From positions 1 to 64,000 of the forward strand of contig JAEMQS010000006.1 in the NCBI GenBank assembly GCA_016463765.1: 64,000 bases of DNA. Direction: 5' to 3'. Positions 29,285 through 38,869 of this stretch are shown one piece after another. Numbering within the stretch: the first letter of the stretch is position 1; each line of letters begins with the position of its first letter. A program made the position numbers and the translations under genes. The notes beneath the pieces are model-generated. The model ran no database searches. It was not told the origin of the DNA and worked only from the letters and a program-made list of their open reading frames with translations. This stretch comes from Solirubrobacteraceae bacterium. Its GTDB lineage: Bacteria > Actinomycetota > Thermoleophilia > Solirubrobacterales > Solirubrobacteraceae.

Positions 29285-30517
29285 ATGGACACCGAACTGC
29301 ATACACCCTCCGAGGCGCTCGCGCAGTCCGTGGCGCGACTCGCAGCCGCCCGTCCCGTCGTGGTCGACGTCCTCCCCGCGCGTGAGGTGACCGACCACCA
29401 TGCCGCCGGCGGGGTCTCGCACGCCGGGCCGCCGATCACGCCCTCGCGCATGTGCCCGCCGATGCGTGCGGCGCTCGGCGCCGCGCTGACCCTCGAGGGT
29501 GTGGCGGGAACACCGGAGGAGGCCATCGCGCTGGTCGAGTCGGGCGACATCCCCCTGGTCCCGAACCACGGGATCGGCGGCGTCGGCCCGATGTCCGGGA
29601 TCGTCACCGGGTCGATGCCCGTGTGGGTGACCCGCGACGAGGCGACCGGCAAGACCGCCTGGGCGCCGCTGAACGAGGGCTCGGGCCGGGTGCTGCGCTA
29701 CGGGGCCGACGGGCCCGACGTGCTCGAGCGCCTGGCCTGGATGCGCGACACCCTCGCCCCCGCGCTGCGCGTGGCCCTGGACCGCACCGGCCCGCTCGAC
29801 CTCCTCGACCTGCACGTGCGGTCGCTCACCGACGGGGACGAGGCCCACCACCGCACCGAGTCGGGCACCGCGCTGTCGCTCGTCAAGCTCGCGCCCGGCC
29901 TGGAGGACGCCGACCCAGCCGTGCCCCGCTTCATCGCGACCAACGGCCAGTGGTTCCTGAACCTCGCGATGGTCTTCAGCAAGCTTGCGCTGGACTGTGC
30001 CCGCGACGTCGAGGGCTCGCCGCTGCTGACCGCGATCGCGCGCAACGGCGTCGAGGTCGGCATCCAGGTGTCGGGCACCGGCGACCAGTGGTTCGTCGGC
30101 CCGGCCGCGATGCCGGGTCCGGCGCGGCTGTTCGCCGGGTACTCCGAGGCCGACATGAACCGCGACCTCGGAGACTCCGCGATCGTCGAGACCTACGGCC
30201 TGGGCGCGATCGCCGTCGCAGCGTCACCCGAGGCGGCCTTCAACTGCGGGCTCGACCCCGAGGACCGCGAGGCGATCACCACCGAGCTGCGGCAGATCGC
30301 GGCGGGCGAGTCCCCGGACATCCTGCTGCCCAACGGTCGCGGCGCGATCCTCGGCATCGACGCGCTCGCCGTGGCGCGCACGCGCATCTCCCCGCCCGTG
30401 CACACCGGCATCGCCCACGTCCAGCCCGGTGTCGGGCAGATCGGCGCCGGCATCACGCACCCCCCGATCGAGGCGTTCGACGAGTTCGCCGCCCTCGTCT
30501 CGCCGGCCGTGGCGTGA
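29285..30517 (+). CDS. DUF1116 family protein (YlbE/AllG-like)
   Basis: ALTLEGVAGTPEEAIALVESGDIPLVPNHGIGGVGPMSGIVTGSMPVWVTRDEATGKTAWAPLNEG... resembles PF06545 proteins. Confidence 0.8.
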   Translation: MDTELHTPSEALAQSVARLAAARPVVVDVLPAREVTDHHAAGGVSHAGPPITPSRMCPPMRAALGAALTLEGVAGTPEEAIALVESGDIPLVPNHGIGGVGPMSGIVTGSMPVWVTRDEATGKTAWAPLNEGSGRVLRYGADGPDVLERLAWMRDTLAPALRVALDRTGPLDLLDLHVRSLTDGDEAHHRTESGTALSLVKLAPGLEDADPAVPRFIATNGQWFLNLAMVFSKLALDCARDVEGSPLLTAIARNGVEVGIQVSGTGDQWFVGPAAMPGPARLFAGYSEADMNRDLGDSAIVETYGLGAIAVAASPEAAFNCGLDPEDREAITTELRQIAAGESPDILLPNGRGAILGIDALAVARTRISPPVHTGIAHVQPGVGQIGAGITHPPIEAFDEFAALVSPAVA

Positions 30518-31263
30518 GCGCCGATTCGGTCCGCACGCGCCTGCTGGCCGGCCGCGGCGACGGGACCGACGGCGCGCGCTCGGCGGCCGACCGCGTCCAC
30601 GACGAATTGCGACGCGAACTGCTCGCCGGGCGGCTGCCGTACGGCCAGCGCCTGGTCGAGGAGCACCTCGCCGAGCAGTTCTCCACGAGCCGGACCCCCG
30701 TGCGCGAGGCGCTGCGCCGCCTGGAGAGCGACGGGCACATCGTCCGGGACCCGGCCGGCGGCGTGCGGCCGAACCCACCCCGCGTGTCATCCATGCGCGA
30801 CGTCTACGCGGTGCGCTTCGTCCTCGAGGATCTCGTCGTGACCCTGGCAGCGCGCGGCGGCGAGCGGGCCGACCGCGCGGAGTTGCTGCGGCTGCGCGAG
30901 GACTGGATCGAGCTGCGCGACGACTGGCCGGCGCTCCGCGACCGCATCGAGTGGCCGGACTTCGTCCACGCCGACGAGAGCTTCCACCTGGGCCTGGCCC
31001 GCGCGTCGGGGAACCGGGCCGCGGTGCGCTACCTGCGCGACGTCAACGAGCGCATCCGGGTCCTGCGCATCCACGACTTCACGACCGAGGACCGCATCGA
31101 CGCGACGATCACCGAGCACCTCGAGATCGTCGAGGCCGCCTGCGCCGGGGAGGTCGCGACGGCCACCGCGCTCATGGCCACGCACGTCGAGGCCAGCGCC
31201 GCGGTGGTCGAGCAGCGGGTGGGCGAGCTGCTCGCGCGGATGTTCGAAGCGGGAACCACATGA
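30514..31263 (+). CDS. GntR family (FCD/FadR subfamily) transcriptional regulator
   Basis: GTG start overlapping preceding TGA; RVHDELRRELLAGRLPYGQRLVEEHLAEQFSTSRTPVREALRRLESDGHI plus FCD domain. Confidence 0.92.
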   Translation: MSADSVRTRLLAGRGDGTDGARSAADRVHDELRRELLAGRLPYGQRLVEEHLAEQFSTSRTPVREALRRLESDGHIVRDPAGGVRPNPPRVSSMRDVYAVRFVLEDLVVTLAARGGERADRAELLRLREDWIELRDDWPALRDRIEWPDFVHADESFHLGLARASGNRAAVRYLRDVNERIRVLRIHDFTTEDRIDATITEHLEIVEAACAGEVATATALMATHVEASAAVVEQRVGELLARMFEAGTT

Positions 31264-32696
31264 GCGTCGCGACCGACGCCTTCGCGCAGGCGCTCGGCAC
31301 CCTGGCCGCGCAGCCGCAGGAGCCGCCGGACCGGCCGCCGGCGTACGACGTCTTCGGCGCGAAGCAGGCGCAGGGCGCGACGGGCACGACGCTCGCCGAC
31401 CTCCCGGCCACCGGGAGGATCGCCGCGCTCACCTCGGCCCTGCGCGCGGGGAAGACGACCAGCGAGCGGCTCGTGCGCGAGGCCCTGGACCTGATCGCCG
31501 CCGAGAACGACGAGCTGACCGCGTTCGTGGAGGTCCATGCCGCCGAGGCGCTCGCCGTGGCGGCCGAGCGCGACACCCAGCTCGCGACCGGCACGGTGCT
31601 CGGCCCACTCCACGGGCTGCCCATCTCGGTGAAGGACGTCATCGACGTCGGTGGCATGACGACGCGTTGCGGCTCGGACGCCTACGAGGAGCACCCGGCC
31701 GACGACGCGGCGGCCGTCGCGCTGCTGCGCGCGGCCGGGGCGATCGTCCTCGGCAAGACCGCCACGCACGAGTTCGCGCTCGGCGTGACGAGCCCGCAGT
31801 CGCGCAACCCGCACGACCGCACCCGCATCCCGGGCGGCTCGTCCGGCGGGTCGGCCGTCGCCGTGACGACGGGCATGAGCGTCGTCTCGCTGGGCACCGA
31901 CACCCGCGCGTCGATCCGCGTCCCGGCGGCGTTGTGCGGCATCGTCGGGATGCGCCCGACCTACGGGACGTCGCCGACCGCCGGCATGGTCCCGCTCTCC
32001 TGGACCATGGACACGACGGCGCTCCTCGCGCCCACGGTCGCCGATGTCGCCGTCGCGATGGACGTCATCCGCCCGACGGTCGACCCCGTAGCCGGTGCCG
32101 TCGACGCGCCCGTCGACACCCTGCGCGTGGGGATCCCGCGCGCCGCGTGGGAGGACGTCACCCCGGTCGTCGACGCCGCCGTCGAGGGCGCGCTGGCCCG
32201 GCTCGCGGGTCTCGTCGCCGACGTCGGCGAGCTGCGCCGGCCCGACGCCGCCGACTTCGCCGCCGGCAACGCGCTCGGCCTCATCGTCTCGCGGTCCGAG
32301 GCCGCAGCGTTTCACCGCGCCGCGGGCCTCGACCGATCCCGGTACTGGGACGAAGTCCGCGACCAGCTCGACGCGGCAGACGGCGTGCTCGCCATCGACT
32401 ACATCGACGCCCAGCGGTCCCGTGCCGCGCTGCACGACGAGATGCGCGGCGTCTTCGAGCTCGCCGACGTGCTCGCCATGCCGACCACGCCGGTGCAGGC
32501 GCCGCCGGCCGAGGACGCCGAGGACTACCTGACCGTCCTGTCGCGCAACGCGATCCTGTGGAGCTTCGTCGGGTTCCCGGCGATCTCCATCCCCTGCCCG
32601 GTTCCCGACGGCGAGCTCCCGGTGGGGCTCCAGCTCGTGGCCGCGCCGGGCGGAGAGGCGACGCTCATCGCGCTGGCGGCCGCGCTGACCTCGTAG
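31260..32696 (+). CDS. Amidase signature family hydrolase
   Basis: ISVKDVIDVGG (Lys), IPGGSSGGSAVAV, SLGTDTRASIRVPAALCGIVGMRPTYG. Confidence 0.92.
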   Translation: MSVATDAFAQALGTLAAQPQEPPDRPPAYDVFGAKQAQGATGTTLADLPATGRIAALTSALRAGKTTSERLVREALDLIAAENDELTAFVEVHAAEALAVAAERDTQLATGTVLGPLHGLPISVKDVIDVGGMTTRCGSDAYEEHPADDAAAVALLRAAGAIVLGKTATHEFALGVTSPQSRNPHDRTRIPGGSSGGSAVAVTTGMSVVSLGTDTRASIRVPAALCGIVGMRPTYGTSPTAGMVPLSWTMDTTALLAPTVADVAVAMDVIRPTVDPVAGAVDAPVDTLRVGIPRAAWEDVTPVVDAAVEGALARLAGLVADVGELRRPDAADFAAGNALGLIVSRSEAAAFHRAAGLDRSRYWDEVRDQLDAADGVLAIDYIDAQRSRAALHDEMRGVFELADVLAMPTTPVQAPPAEDAEDYLTVLSRNAILWSFVGFPAISIPCPVPDGELPVGLQLVAAPGGEATLIALAAALTS

Positions 32697-33693
32697 CCGC
32701 GTCGAGCAAGGCGAGCGCGCGGACGGCGTCCATCGGGTCGACCGGCATCGCGCCCTCGCCGCGCAGTGCCGTCGCGACCTGCGCGTAGAAGCGCGGGTAG
32801 GCGCCGCGTTCGGTCTCGACCGGGCGCGTGTCGTCGCCGGCGACGAGCAGCCCGGGCGGCCCCGCGCCCCAGTCCGGATCGGTCGGCGAGCCGCCAGCCC
32901 GCAGGGCGTCCTCCTGGCCGTCCAGCCCCTCCTTGACGTACGCGGCGCGCTCGCCGAGCACGCGCATCCGCGGCGCGAGGTGCGGGGACACGGCGCTCAT
33001 CCACAGGTGGGAGCGAACCCCGGAGGCGTGGGTGATCGCGACGAACGCGTCGTCCTCGACCCGCGCGGCGGCGCGCCGGACGTCGAGCTCGCCGTAGACG
33101 TGGGTGGCGGGACCGAACAGCAGGAGCGCCTGGTCGACGAGGTGGCTGCCGAGGTCGAGCAGCACGCCCCCGCCCTCCGCCGGATCGGCCAGCTCGCGCC
33201 ACCCGGGCTTGGGCTGCGGGCGCCAGCGCTCGAAACGCGACTCGAAGCGGTGCACCGCGCCGAGCTCGCCCGACAACAGCAGGCGCTGGACCGTGAGCAG
33301 GTCGCCGTCCCAGCGCCGGTTCTGGAAGACGGTGAGCGGGACGCCGGCCGCGCGCGCCTGCGCAACGACCGCCCGCGCCTCGTCGGCCGTGGCGGCGAGC
33401 GGCTTGTCGACGACGACAGGCAGGCCCGCCGCGATCGCGCCCTGCGCCAGTGGGACGTGCGCGCGATTCGGGGCGGCGACGACGACGAGATCGAACCGCT
33501 CGCGCGCGGCCCACACCTCGTCGGCGGAGCCGAGCAGCTCGGCTTCCGCATGCTCGGCGTGGGCCTGGGCCCGGCGCGTGTCGTCTGAGGTGACGATCGC
33601 TGCGAGCCGGAGACCCGGTTCGGCAGCGATCAGCGGCGCGTGGAACACGGCACCCGCGAGGCCGTAACCGATGAGCGCGACCCGAGCGGTCAT
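32665..33693 (-). CDS. Gfo/Idh/MocA family oxidoreductase
   Basis: RVALIGYGLAGAVFHAPLI, VVDKPLAATADEARAVV, GGVLLDLGSHLVDQALLLFG. Confidence 0.93.
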   Translation of the reverse strand: MTARVALIGYGLAGAVFHAPLIAAEPGLRLAAIVTSDDTRRAQAHAEHAEAELLGSADEVWAARERFDLVVVAAPNRAHVPLAQGAIAAGLPVVVDKPLAATADEARAVVAQARAAGVPLTVFQNRRWDGDLLTVQRLLLSGELGAVHRFESRFERWRPQPKPGWRELADPAEGGGVLLDLGSHLVDQALLLFGPATHVYGELDVRRAAARVEDDAFVAITHASGVRSHLWMSAVSPHLAPRMRVLGERAAYVKEGLDGQEDALRAGGSPTDPDWGAGPPGLLVAGDDTRPVETERGAYPRFYAQVATALRGEGAMPVDPMDAVRALALLDAATRSARPPAR

Positions 33694-33716
33694 CAGCGAA
33701 GCGTACGCTCCTCGGC

Positions 33717-35180
33717 ATGGAGACCCGACTGCTCATCGGCGGCGAGCTCGTCTCGGGCGGCGGCCCGGCCCTCACCGTCGAGAACCCGGCCACCGAGGCG
33801 GAGATCGCCACCCTCGCCACCGCGAGCACCGAGCAGGTCGGCGCCGCGGTCGCCGCCGCCCGCCGCGCCCAGCGCGCGTGGGGTGTCGAGCTCAGCGCCG
33901 CCGACCGGGCCGAGGCGCTGCACGAGGTCGCAAACGGGCTGCGCGCCCGCACCGAGGAGCTGGCGCAGCTCATGACGGCCGAGGGCGGCAAGCCGCTGCT
34001 CGAGAATCGCGACGAGGTCGGCTGGACGGCGTCGGCCTTCGACTTCTACGCCGAGCTGGCGCGCGCCGAGGAGGGCCGGGTCATCCCGCCCGTCGAGCGC
34101 ACCCAGCTCGCCCTGGTCATCCGCGAGCCGCTGGGCGTCGTGGCGTGCATCGTGCCGTGGAACTACCCGCTGCTGCTCCTGGCCTGGAAGCTCGCGCCCG
34201 TGCTGGCGGCGGGCAACGCCGCGGTCTGCAAGCCGTCCGAGCTCACGCCGCTGTCGACACTCGCGCTCGCCCCGTTGTTCGAGCACCTGCCGCCGGGCAC
34301 GGTCAACCTGCTCGCGGGGGCCGGCGAGGTCGGCGAGCACCTCGTCGAGCACGAGGGTGTCGACGGGATCGCGTTCACCGGGTCCGTCGCGACGGGCACG
34401 CGGATCGCCGAGCACGCCGCGCGCCGGATGGCGCGGGTGAACCTGGAGCTCGGGGGCAAGGACGCGTTCATCGTGTGCCCGGACGTCGCGGCGGACATCG
34501 AGATCGCGGCCCGAGGCGGCGCGTGGGCGGCCTACCTCAACGCCGGCCAGGTCTGCACGTCGGCCGAGCGGTTCTACGTGCATGAGTCGGTGTACGACGA
34601 CTTCGTCTCCGCGTTCGTGGACCACACGAAGACGCTGCGGGTCGGCGACCCGACCGACGACCAGACCGACATCGGACCGATGATCTCGGCCGGGCAACGA
34701 GCCAAGGTGACCGCGCAGGTCGACGCGGCGGTCGCCGCCGGCGCTGAGGTCCTGACCGGTGGCGGTGACGCCGGGCACGCCCGGGGCCACTACCTCGCGC
34801 CGGTCGTCGTCGTGGGCGCCGCCACGGAGACCGACCTGCTGCGGGAGGAGACCTTCGGGCCGGTGGCGCCCATCGTCCCGGTGCGCTCGCTCGACGAAGC
34901 GATCGACCTGGCGAACTCCACCCCGTTCGGGCTCGGCGCCAACGTCTACACCCGTGACCTGGAGACGATGGTCCGGTGCGCGCGCGAGATCCGCTCGGGC
35001 ACCGTCTGGATCAACGACCCGCTCACCGACAACGACGCCGGACCGTTCGGCGGCTTCAAGCGCTCGGGCCTCGGGCGCGAGCTCGGGACCGAGGGTCTGC
35101 ACGCCTTCCAGGAGCCCAAGCATGTCCACATCGAGACGCGCATCGAGGTGAAGGACTGGTGGTACCCGTACGGCGCGTAG
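33717..35180 (+). CDS. Aldehyde dehydrogenase family protein
   Basis: IVPWNYPLLLLAWKLAPVLAAGNAAVCKPSELTP, FTGSVATG, LELGGKDAFIV, NAGQVCTSAERFYV. Confidence 0.95.
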   Translation: METRLLIGGELVSGGGPALTVENPATEAEIATLATASTEQVGAAVAAARRAQRAWGVELSAADRAEALHEVANGLRARTEELAQLMTAEGGKPLLENRDEVGWTASAFDFYAELARAEEGRVIPPVERTQLALVIREPLGVVACIVPWNYPLLLLAWKLAPVLAAGNAAVCKPSELTPLSTLALAPLFEHLPPGTVNLLAGAGEVGEHLVEHEGVDGIAFTGSVATGTRIAEHAARRMARVNLELGGKDAFIVCPDVAADIEIAARGGAWAAYLNAGQVCTSAERFYVHESVYDDFVSAFVDHTKTLRVGDPTDDQTDIGPMISAGQRAKVTAQVDAAVAAGAEVLTGGGDAGHARGHYLAPVVVVGAATETDLLREETFGPVAPIVPVRSLDEAIDLANSTPFGLGANVYTRDLETMVRCAREIRSGTVWINDPLTDNDAGPFGGFKRSGLGRELGTEGLHAFQEPKHVHIETRIEVKDWWYPYGA

Positions 35181-35190
35181 TCTGCGGACT

Positions 35191-36531
35191 GTGAAGGTCA
35201 TCGTCATCGGCCTCGGTGAGGTCGGCCACCACATCGCCCACACGCTGAGCGCCCAGCGCCACGACGTCACGGTCGTCGACCGCGATCCCGTCCGCGTCGA
35301 GGCGGCGCAGGGTGACCTCGATGCCATGGTCGTGGCCGGCAACGGCGCATCACCGAAGTTCCTGCGCGAGCTGGGCGCCGCCGACGCGGACCTGTTGTGC
35401 GCCGTCACGCAGAGCGACGAGGCCAACGTCATCGCGGCGCTCGCCGCCGACCAGCTCGGGACGACGCGGACCGTCGCGCGTGTGCGCGACGACGACTACT
35501 TCGAGCCCGGGCAGTCCTCCGCCCGCGACGTGCTCGGCATCGACTTCGTCATCCACCCCGAGCGCGCGACCGCCGACGACCTCGCCGAGGCCATCCTGCT
35601 GCCCGGCGCTGTGCACGTCGAGCATTTCGCCGAGGGCCGCGTCGCCGTCGCGGAGACGATCCTGACGGACCGCTCCCCGCTCGTCGGCCGCCCGCTCGGC
35701 GATCGCCGACGCGTGCGTCCCGAGAAGGTCATCGCGCTGCTGCGCGACGGCAAGGCGGTCCCGGCCGAGCCGTACCACACGCCGAAGGCCGGCGACCACG
35801 CGCTGATCGCCGCGGCCCGTGAGGACATCGGCCCCGTCATCGCCCACGCGGCGGGGCACACGGCGAAGGTGCGCGACGTCGTCGTCTTCGGCGGCGGCCG
35901 GATCGGCCTCCCGCTCGCCAAGCGCCTCACGCGCCACGAGGGCATCCGCGTCACCGTCATGGAGAGCGACCCGGAGCGCGCGCGGTTCGCCGCCGAGCGC
36001 CTGTCTCGCACCACGGTCCTGCATGAGGAGGGCATCAGCAAGGACGTGCTGCTCGCCCAGGGCGTCGACCGGGTCGGCGCCTTCGTCGCGTGTGCGGGCG
36101 ACGACCGCGCGAACCTGCTCGCGGCGATGCACGCCAAGCAGCTCGGGGCAGGTCTCTGCCTGGCCGTCGTCTCGCGCGAGGAGTTCACCCCGCTCGTCGA
36201 CGCGCTCGGGATCGACGCCGCCTTCTCCCCCCGCCTCGTCACCGCCGAGGCGATCCTGCGCGCGATGCGCGGCACGAGCGTCGAGAGCGTCTACCTGCTC
36301 ACCGGGGGCGCCGAGGTCCTGGAGGTCGTCGCCGCCGACGGCTGCAAGGCCGCGGGCCGCACCGTGTCCGACGCGTCGTCCCTCGCGATCACGCGCATCG
36401 CTGCGATCGTGCGCGACGGCGAGGTCGTGATCCCCGACCAGGACGACAAGATCCGCGGGGGCGACCGCGTCATCGCCTTCAACGCCCGTGAGGGCGTCGC
36501 CGAGGTCCGCCAGGTGTTCGAGGCGGCGTGA
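35191..36531 (+). CDS. trkA: Trk system potassium transporter TrkA
   Basis: Two RCK_N domains (MKVIVIGLGEVGHHIAHTLSA; VVVFGGGRIGLPLAKRL) with RCK_C segments. Confidence 0.93.
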   Translation: MKVIVIGLGEVGHHIAHTLSAQRHDVTVVDRDPVRVEAAQGDLDAMVVAGNGASPKFLRELGAADADLLCAVTQSDEANVIAALAADQLGTTRTVARVRDDDYFEPGQSSARDVLGIDFVIHPERATADDLAEAILLPGAVHVEHFAEGRVAVAETILTDRSPLVGRPLGDRRRVRPEKVIALLRDGKAVPAEPYHTPKAGDHALIAAAREDIGPVIAHAAGHTAKVRDVVVFGGGRIGLPLAKRLTRHEGIRVTVMESDPERARFAAERLSRTTVLHEEGISKDVLLAQGVDRVGAFVACAGDDRANLLAAMHAKQLGAGLCLAVVSREEFTPLVDALGIDAAFSPRLVTAEAILRAMRGTSVESVYLLTGGAEVLEVVAADGCKAAGRTVSDASSLAITRIAAIVRDGEVVIPDQDDKIRGGDRVIAFNAREGVAEVRQVFEAA

Positions 36532-38015
36532 GGCTGCGCAGGACCGGCTTCGGGCCGCAGCTGAACTGGCGACTGATCATCCCGATCCTCGCCGGCGTGC
36601 TCCTGGCGGTCAGCCTCGGGCTCGGCGTGTGCGCCGTCGCCGCGGCACTCGACGGCGGAGAGGGACTGGTCGCCTTCGCGATCCCGGGCGCGATCGCGCT
36701 GCCCGTCTCCCTGCTCGCGCTGCGCTCGGCTCGTCTGCTGCGATCCATGCCGCTGCGTCCGCGGGACGGGTTCTTCGCGGTCACGATGGCGTGGGTGCTT
36801 GCCGCGGCGGTCGGCATGGCCCCGTTCCTGCTCTACGGGACGTTCGACCGGCCGGTGGACGCGTTCTTCGAGAGCATGGCCGGCTTCACCACGACCGGGG
36901 CGACGCTCATCGACGACGTCGAGGCCCAACCCGACGCGATCCTGCTGTGGCGCAGCCTGAGCCAGTGGCTCGGCGGCGTCGGCATCGTCGTCCTCGTCGT
37001 CGCGATCGCCCCGGCGACGGGCCTCGCGACGAAGCTGTTCGCCGCAGAGACCTCGCGGCTGACCGACCGGCTCACCCCCAGGATCGCGGACACCGCGAAG
37101 ATCATCTGGGGCATCTACCTCGTGCTGACCACCGGCGCGCTCGTCGCCTACATGGCCGCGGGGATGGGGCCCTTCGACGCGCTGAACCACGGGATGACCA
37201 CCGTCGCGACCGGCGGCTTCTCCACGAAGACCGCGTCGCTCGGGGCGTTCGACTCGACCGCGATCGAGATCGTCGCCATCGTCTTCATGCTCGCGGGCGG
37301 CGTGAACTTCGCCTTCTACTGGCGCGCCATCCGCGGGCGCGACATCTGGCCCCAGGCGGCCGAGGTGCGCGCCTACCTGCTCATCGTCACCGCCGCGACG
37401 GCCCTCCTGACGCTGACCCTCGTCCTCGCGCAGAACGAGACCCGGAGCCTCGGCCTGGAGATCCGCGACGCGGCGTTCAGCGCGACGAGCATCATGACCT
37501 CCACGGGCTACACGACCGCGGACTTCGCCGAGTGGAACGACACCGCCCTGCTCATCCTGCTCGGCCTGATGTTCGTCGGCGGGTGCGCCGGCTCGACCTC
37601 GGGTGGCATGAAGGTCATCCGGATCATGCTGCTCGGCAAGACCGCGTCGCAGGAGGTCCAGCGTCAGCTGCAGCCCCGCGCGGTGCAGGTCCTCCGGACG
37701 CGGCGCCGGGTGTTCGGCGAGGACGTCCGCCGTGCCGTCCTGGGGCTGTTCCTGCTCTACATGGCGCTGACCGCCGCGACCGCGCTGGCCCTGCTGGTGT
37801 GCGGCATGGACCTGCTGAGCGCGACGTCGGGCGCGGCGGCCACGGTGAACATCGTCGGGCCCGCGTTCGGCGACCTCGGGGCATCGGACAACTACGCCGC
37901 GCTCCCGGACGCGGCACGCTGGCTGCTGAGCGTCGTGATGCTCGCCGGCCGCCTGGAGATCTTCACCGTGCTCGTGCTGCTCACGCCCGCCTTCTGGCGG
38001 CCGAGCATCGCCTAG
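36528..38015 (+). CDS. trkH: Trk/Ktr-type potassium uptake membrane protein TrkH
   Basis: FFESMAGFTTTGATL, TVATGGFSTKTASLG, SIMTSTGYTTADF, LMFVGGCAGSTSGGMKVIR filter repeats. Confidence 0.94.
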   Translation: MRLRRTGFGPQLNWRLIIPILAGVLLAVSLGLGVCAVAAALDGGEGLVAFAIPGAIALPVSLLALRSARLLRSMPLRPRDGFFAVTMAWVLAAAVGMAPFLLYGTFDRPVDAFFESMAGFTTTGATLIDDVEAQPDAILLWRSLSQWLGGVGIVVLVVAIAPATGLATKLFAAETSRLTDRLTPRIADTAKIIWGIYLVLTTGALVAYMAAGMGPFDALNHGMTTVATGGFSTKTASLGAFDSTAIEIVAIVFMLAGGVNFAFYWRAIRGRDIWPQAAEVRAYLLIVTAATALLTLTLVLAQNETRSLGLEIRDAAFSATSIMTSTGYTTADFAEWNDTALLILLGLMFVGGCAGSTSGGMKVIRIMLLGKTASQEVQRQLQPRAVQVLRTRRRVFGEDVRRAVLGLFLLYMALTAATALALLVCGMDLLSATSGAAATVNIVGPAFGDLGASDNYAALPDAARWLLSVVMLAGRLEIFTVLVLLTPAFWRPSIA

Positions 38016-38020
38016 GTCAT

Positions 38021-38752
38021 CTAACAGCGGCCGACACGGCCCTTGAACGGCAGGCGCACGATGGTCCGCGCCGCGTTGTTGGCCTCGTTGCTCTCGACGA
38101 AGTGGTTGTACGGGTCCGCGATGTGCCACAGGGCGAAGCACCCGCGCAGGCCGGTCACGTCGATCCACTGCTCGTGGTAGCTGGCCGGGTAGATGTCCGC
38201 CCAGCCGACCGACGTGCCGAGCTCGACACGCTGGCGGGACTCGTCCTGGCTGCATCCCGGGTTCACCCGCTTGCGCGGCGACCGCGCCGACGGATGGGTG
38301 CGCCGCAGGTCCCGGAAGCAGTAGACGACCTTCGGCCCGACGCGCACACGCCGCCGGTTCTCGCCGACGGTCCACAGCTCGAAGCGCGCGGCATCCTCGA
38401 ACTTCCAGTAGTGGCCCTGCCCCGGGATGGCCTTCCAGACGATCCGCCCGTTGTTCGTCGGCCGGGTCACCTGCCCGTTGGCGGTGTAGATGATCTGCCG
38501 CGCGCGCATCGAGGTCTTCCCGATCCGCCACCCGTACATCTTCAGCGGCCCGCGGCCGAGCGAGTAGATCGAATTCGCGGCGCGCAGCACCGTGCGCTTG
38601 CCGCGCTTGTCGATCTCGAGGTCGTACGGCTCCTCCATCACGAGATCGGGGCAGCGGTACGCGGGCTGCGCACAGATCGGATCGGGGGCGGGAGCCGACA
38701 CGCCGGGGACGATGGCGGTGGCGGCGGCAACGGCGACGACGGAGGACAGCAC
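38021..38752 (-). CDS. Secreted lysyl-oxidase-like protein lacking the canonical His copper motif
   Basis: C-terminal GWADIYPASYHEQWIDVTGL...DPYNHFVESNEANNAARTIVRL typical of LOX family; HxHxH region replaced by GQGHYWKFEDAARFEL. Confidence 0.65.
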   Translation of the reverse strand: MLSSVVAVAAATAIVPGVSAPAPDPICAQPAYRCPDLVMEEPYDLEIDKRGKRTVLRAANSIYSLGRGPLKMYGWRIGKTSMRARQIIYTANGQVTRPTNNGRIVWKAIPGQGHYWKFEDAARFELWTVGENRRRVRVGPKVVYCFRDLRRTHPSARSPRKRVNPGCSQDESRQRVELGTSVGWADIYPASYHEQWIDVTGLRGCFALWHIADPYNHFVESNEANNAARTIVRLPFKGRVGRC

Positions 38753-38869
38753 GGCCGGGGGAAGGCTAGATCATCACCGGCACGGCTCCGGCGCCAACAC
38801 GTCACGGTCGTGACCATCCGGTGATCGAACCTGGACAGTCGACCAAGTTCAGGAGTAGCGTGCGCAGGC

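Noticed and set aside
36291-38531. 746-aa - strand ORF and 778-aa + strand ORF (36488..38824)
   Set aside because: Shadow frames of trkH/trkA and the lysyl-oxidase-like gene; no domain signatures.
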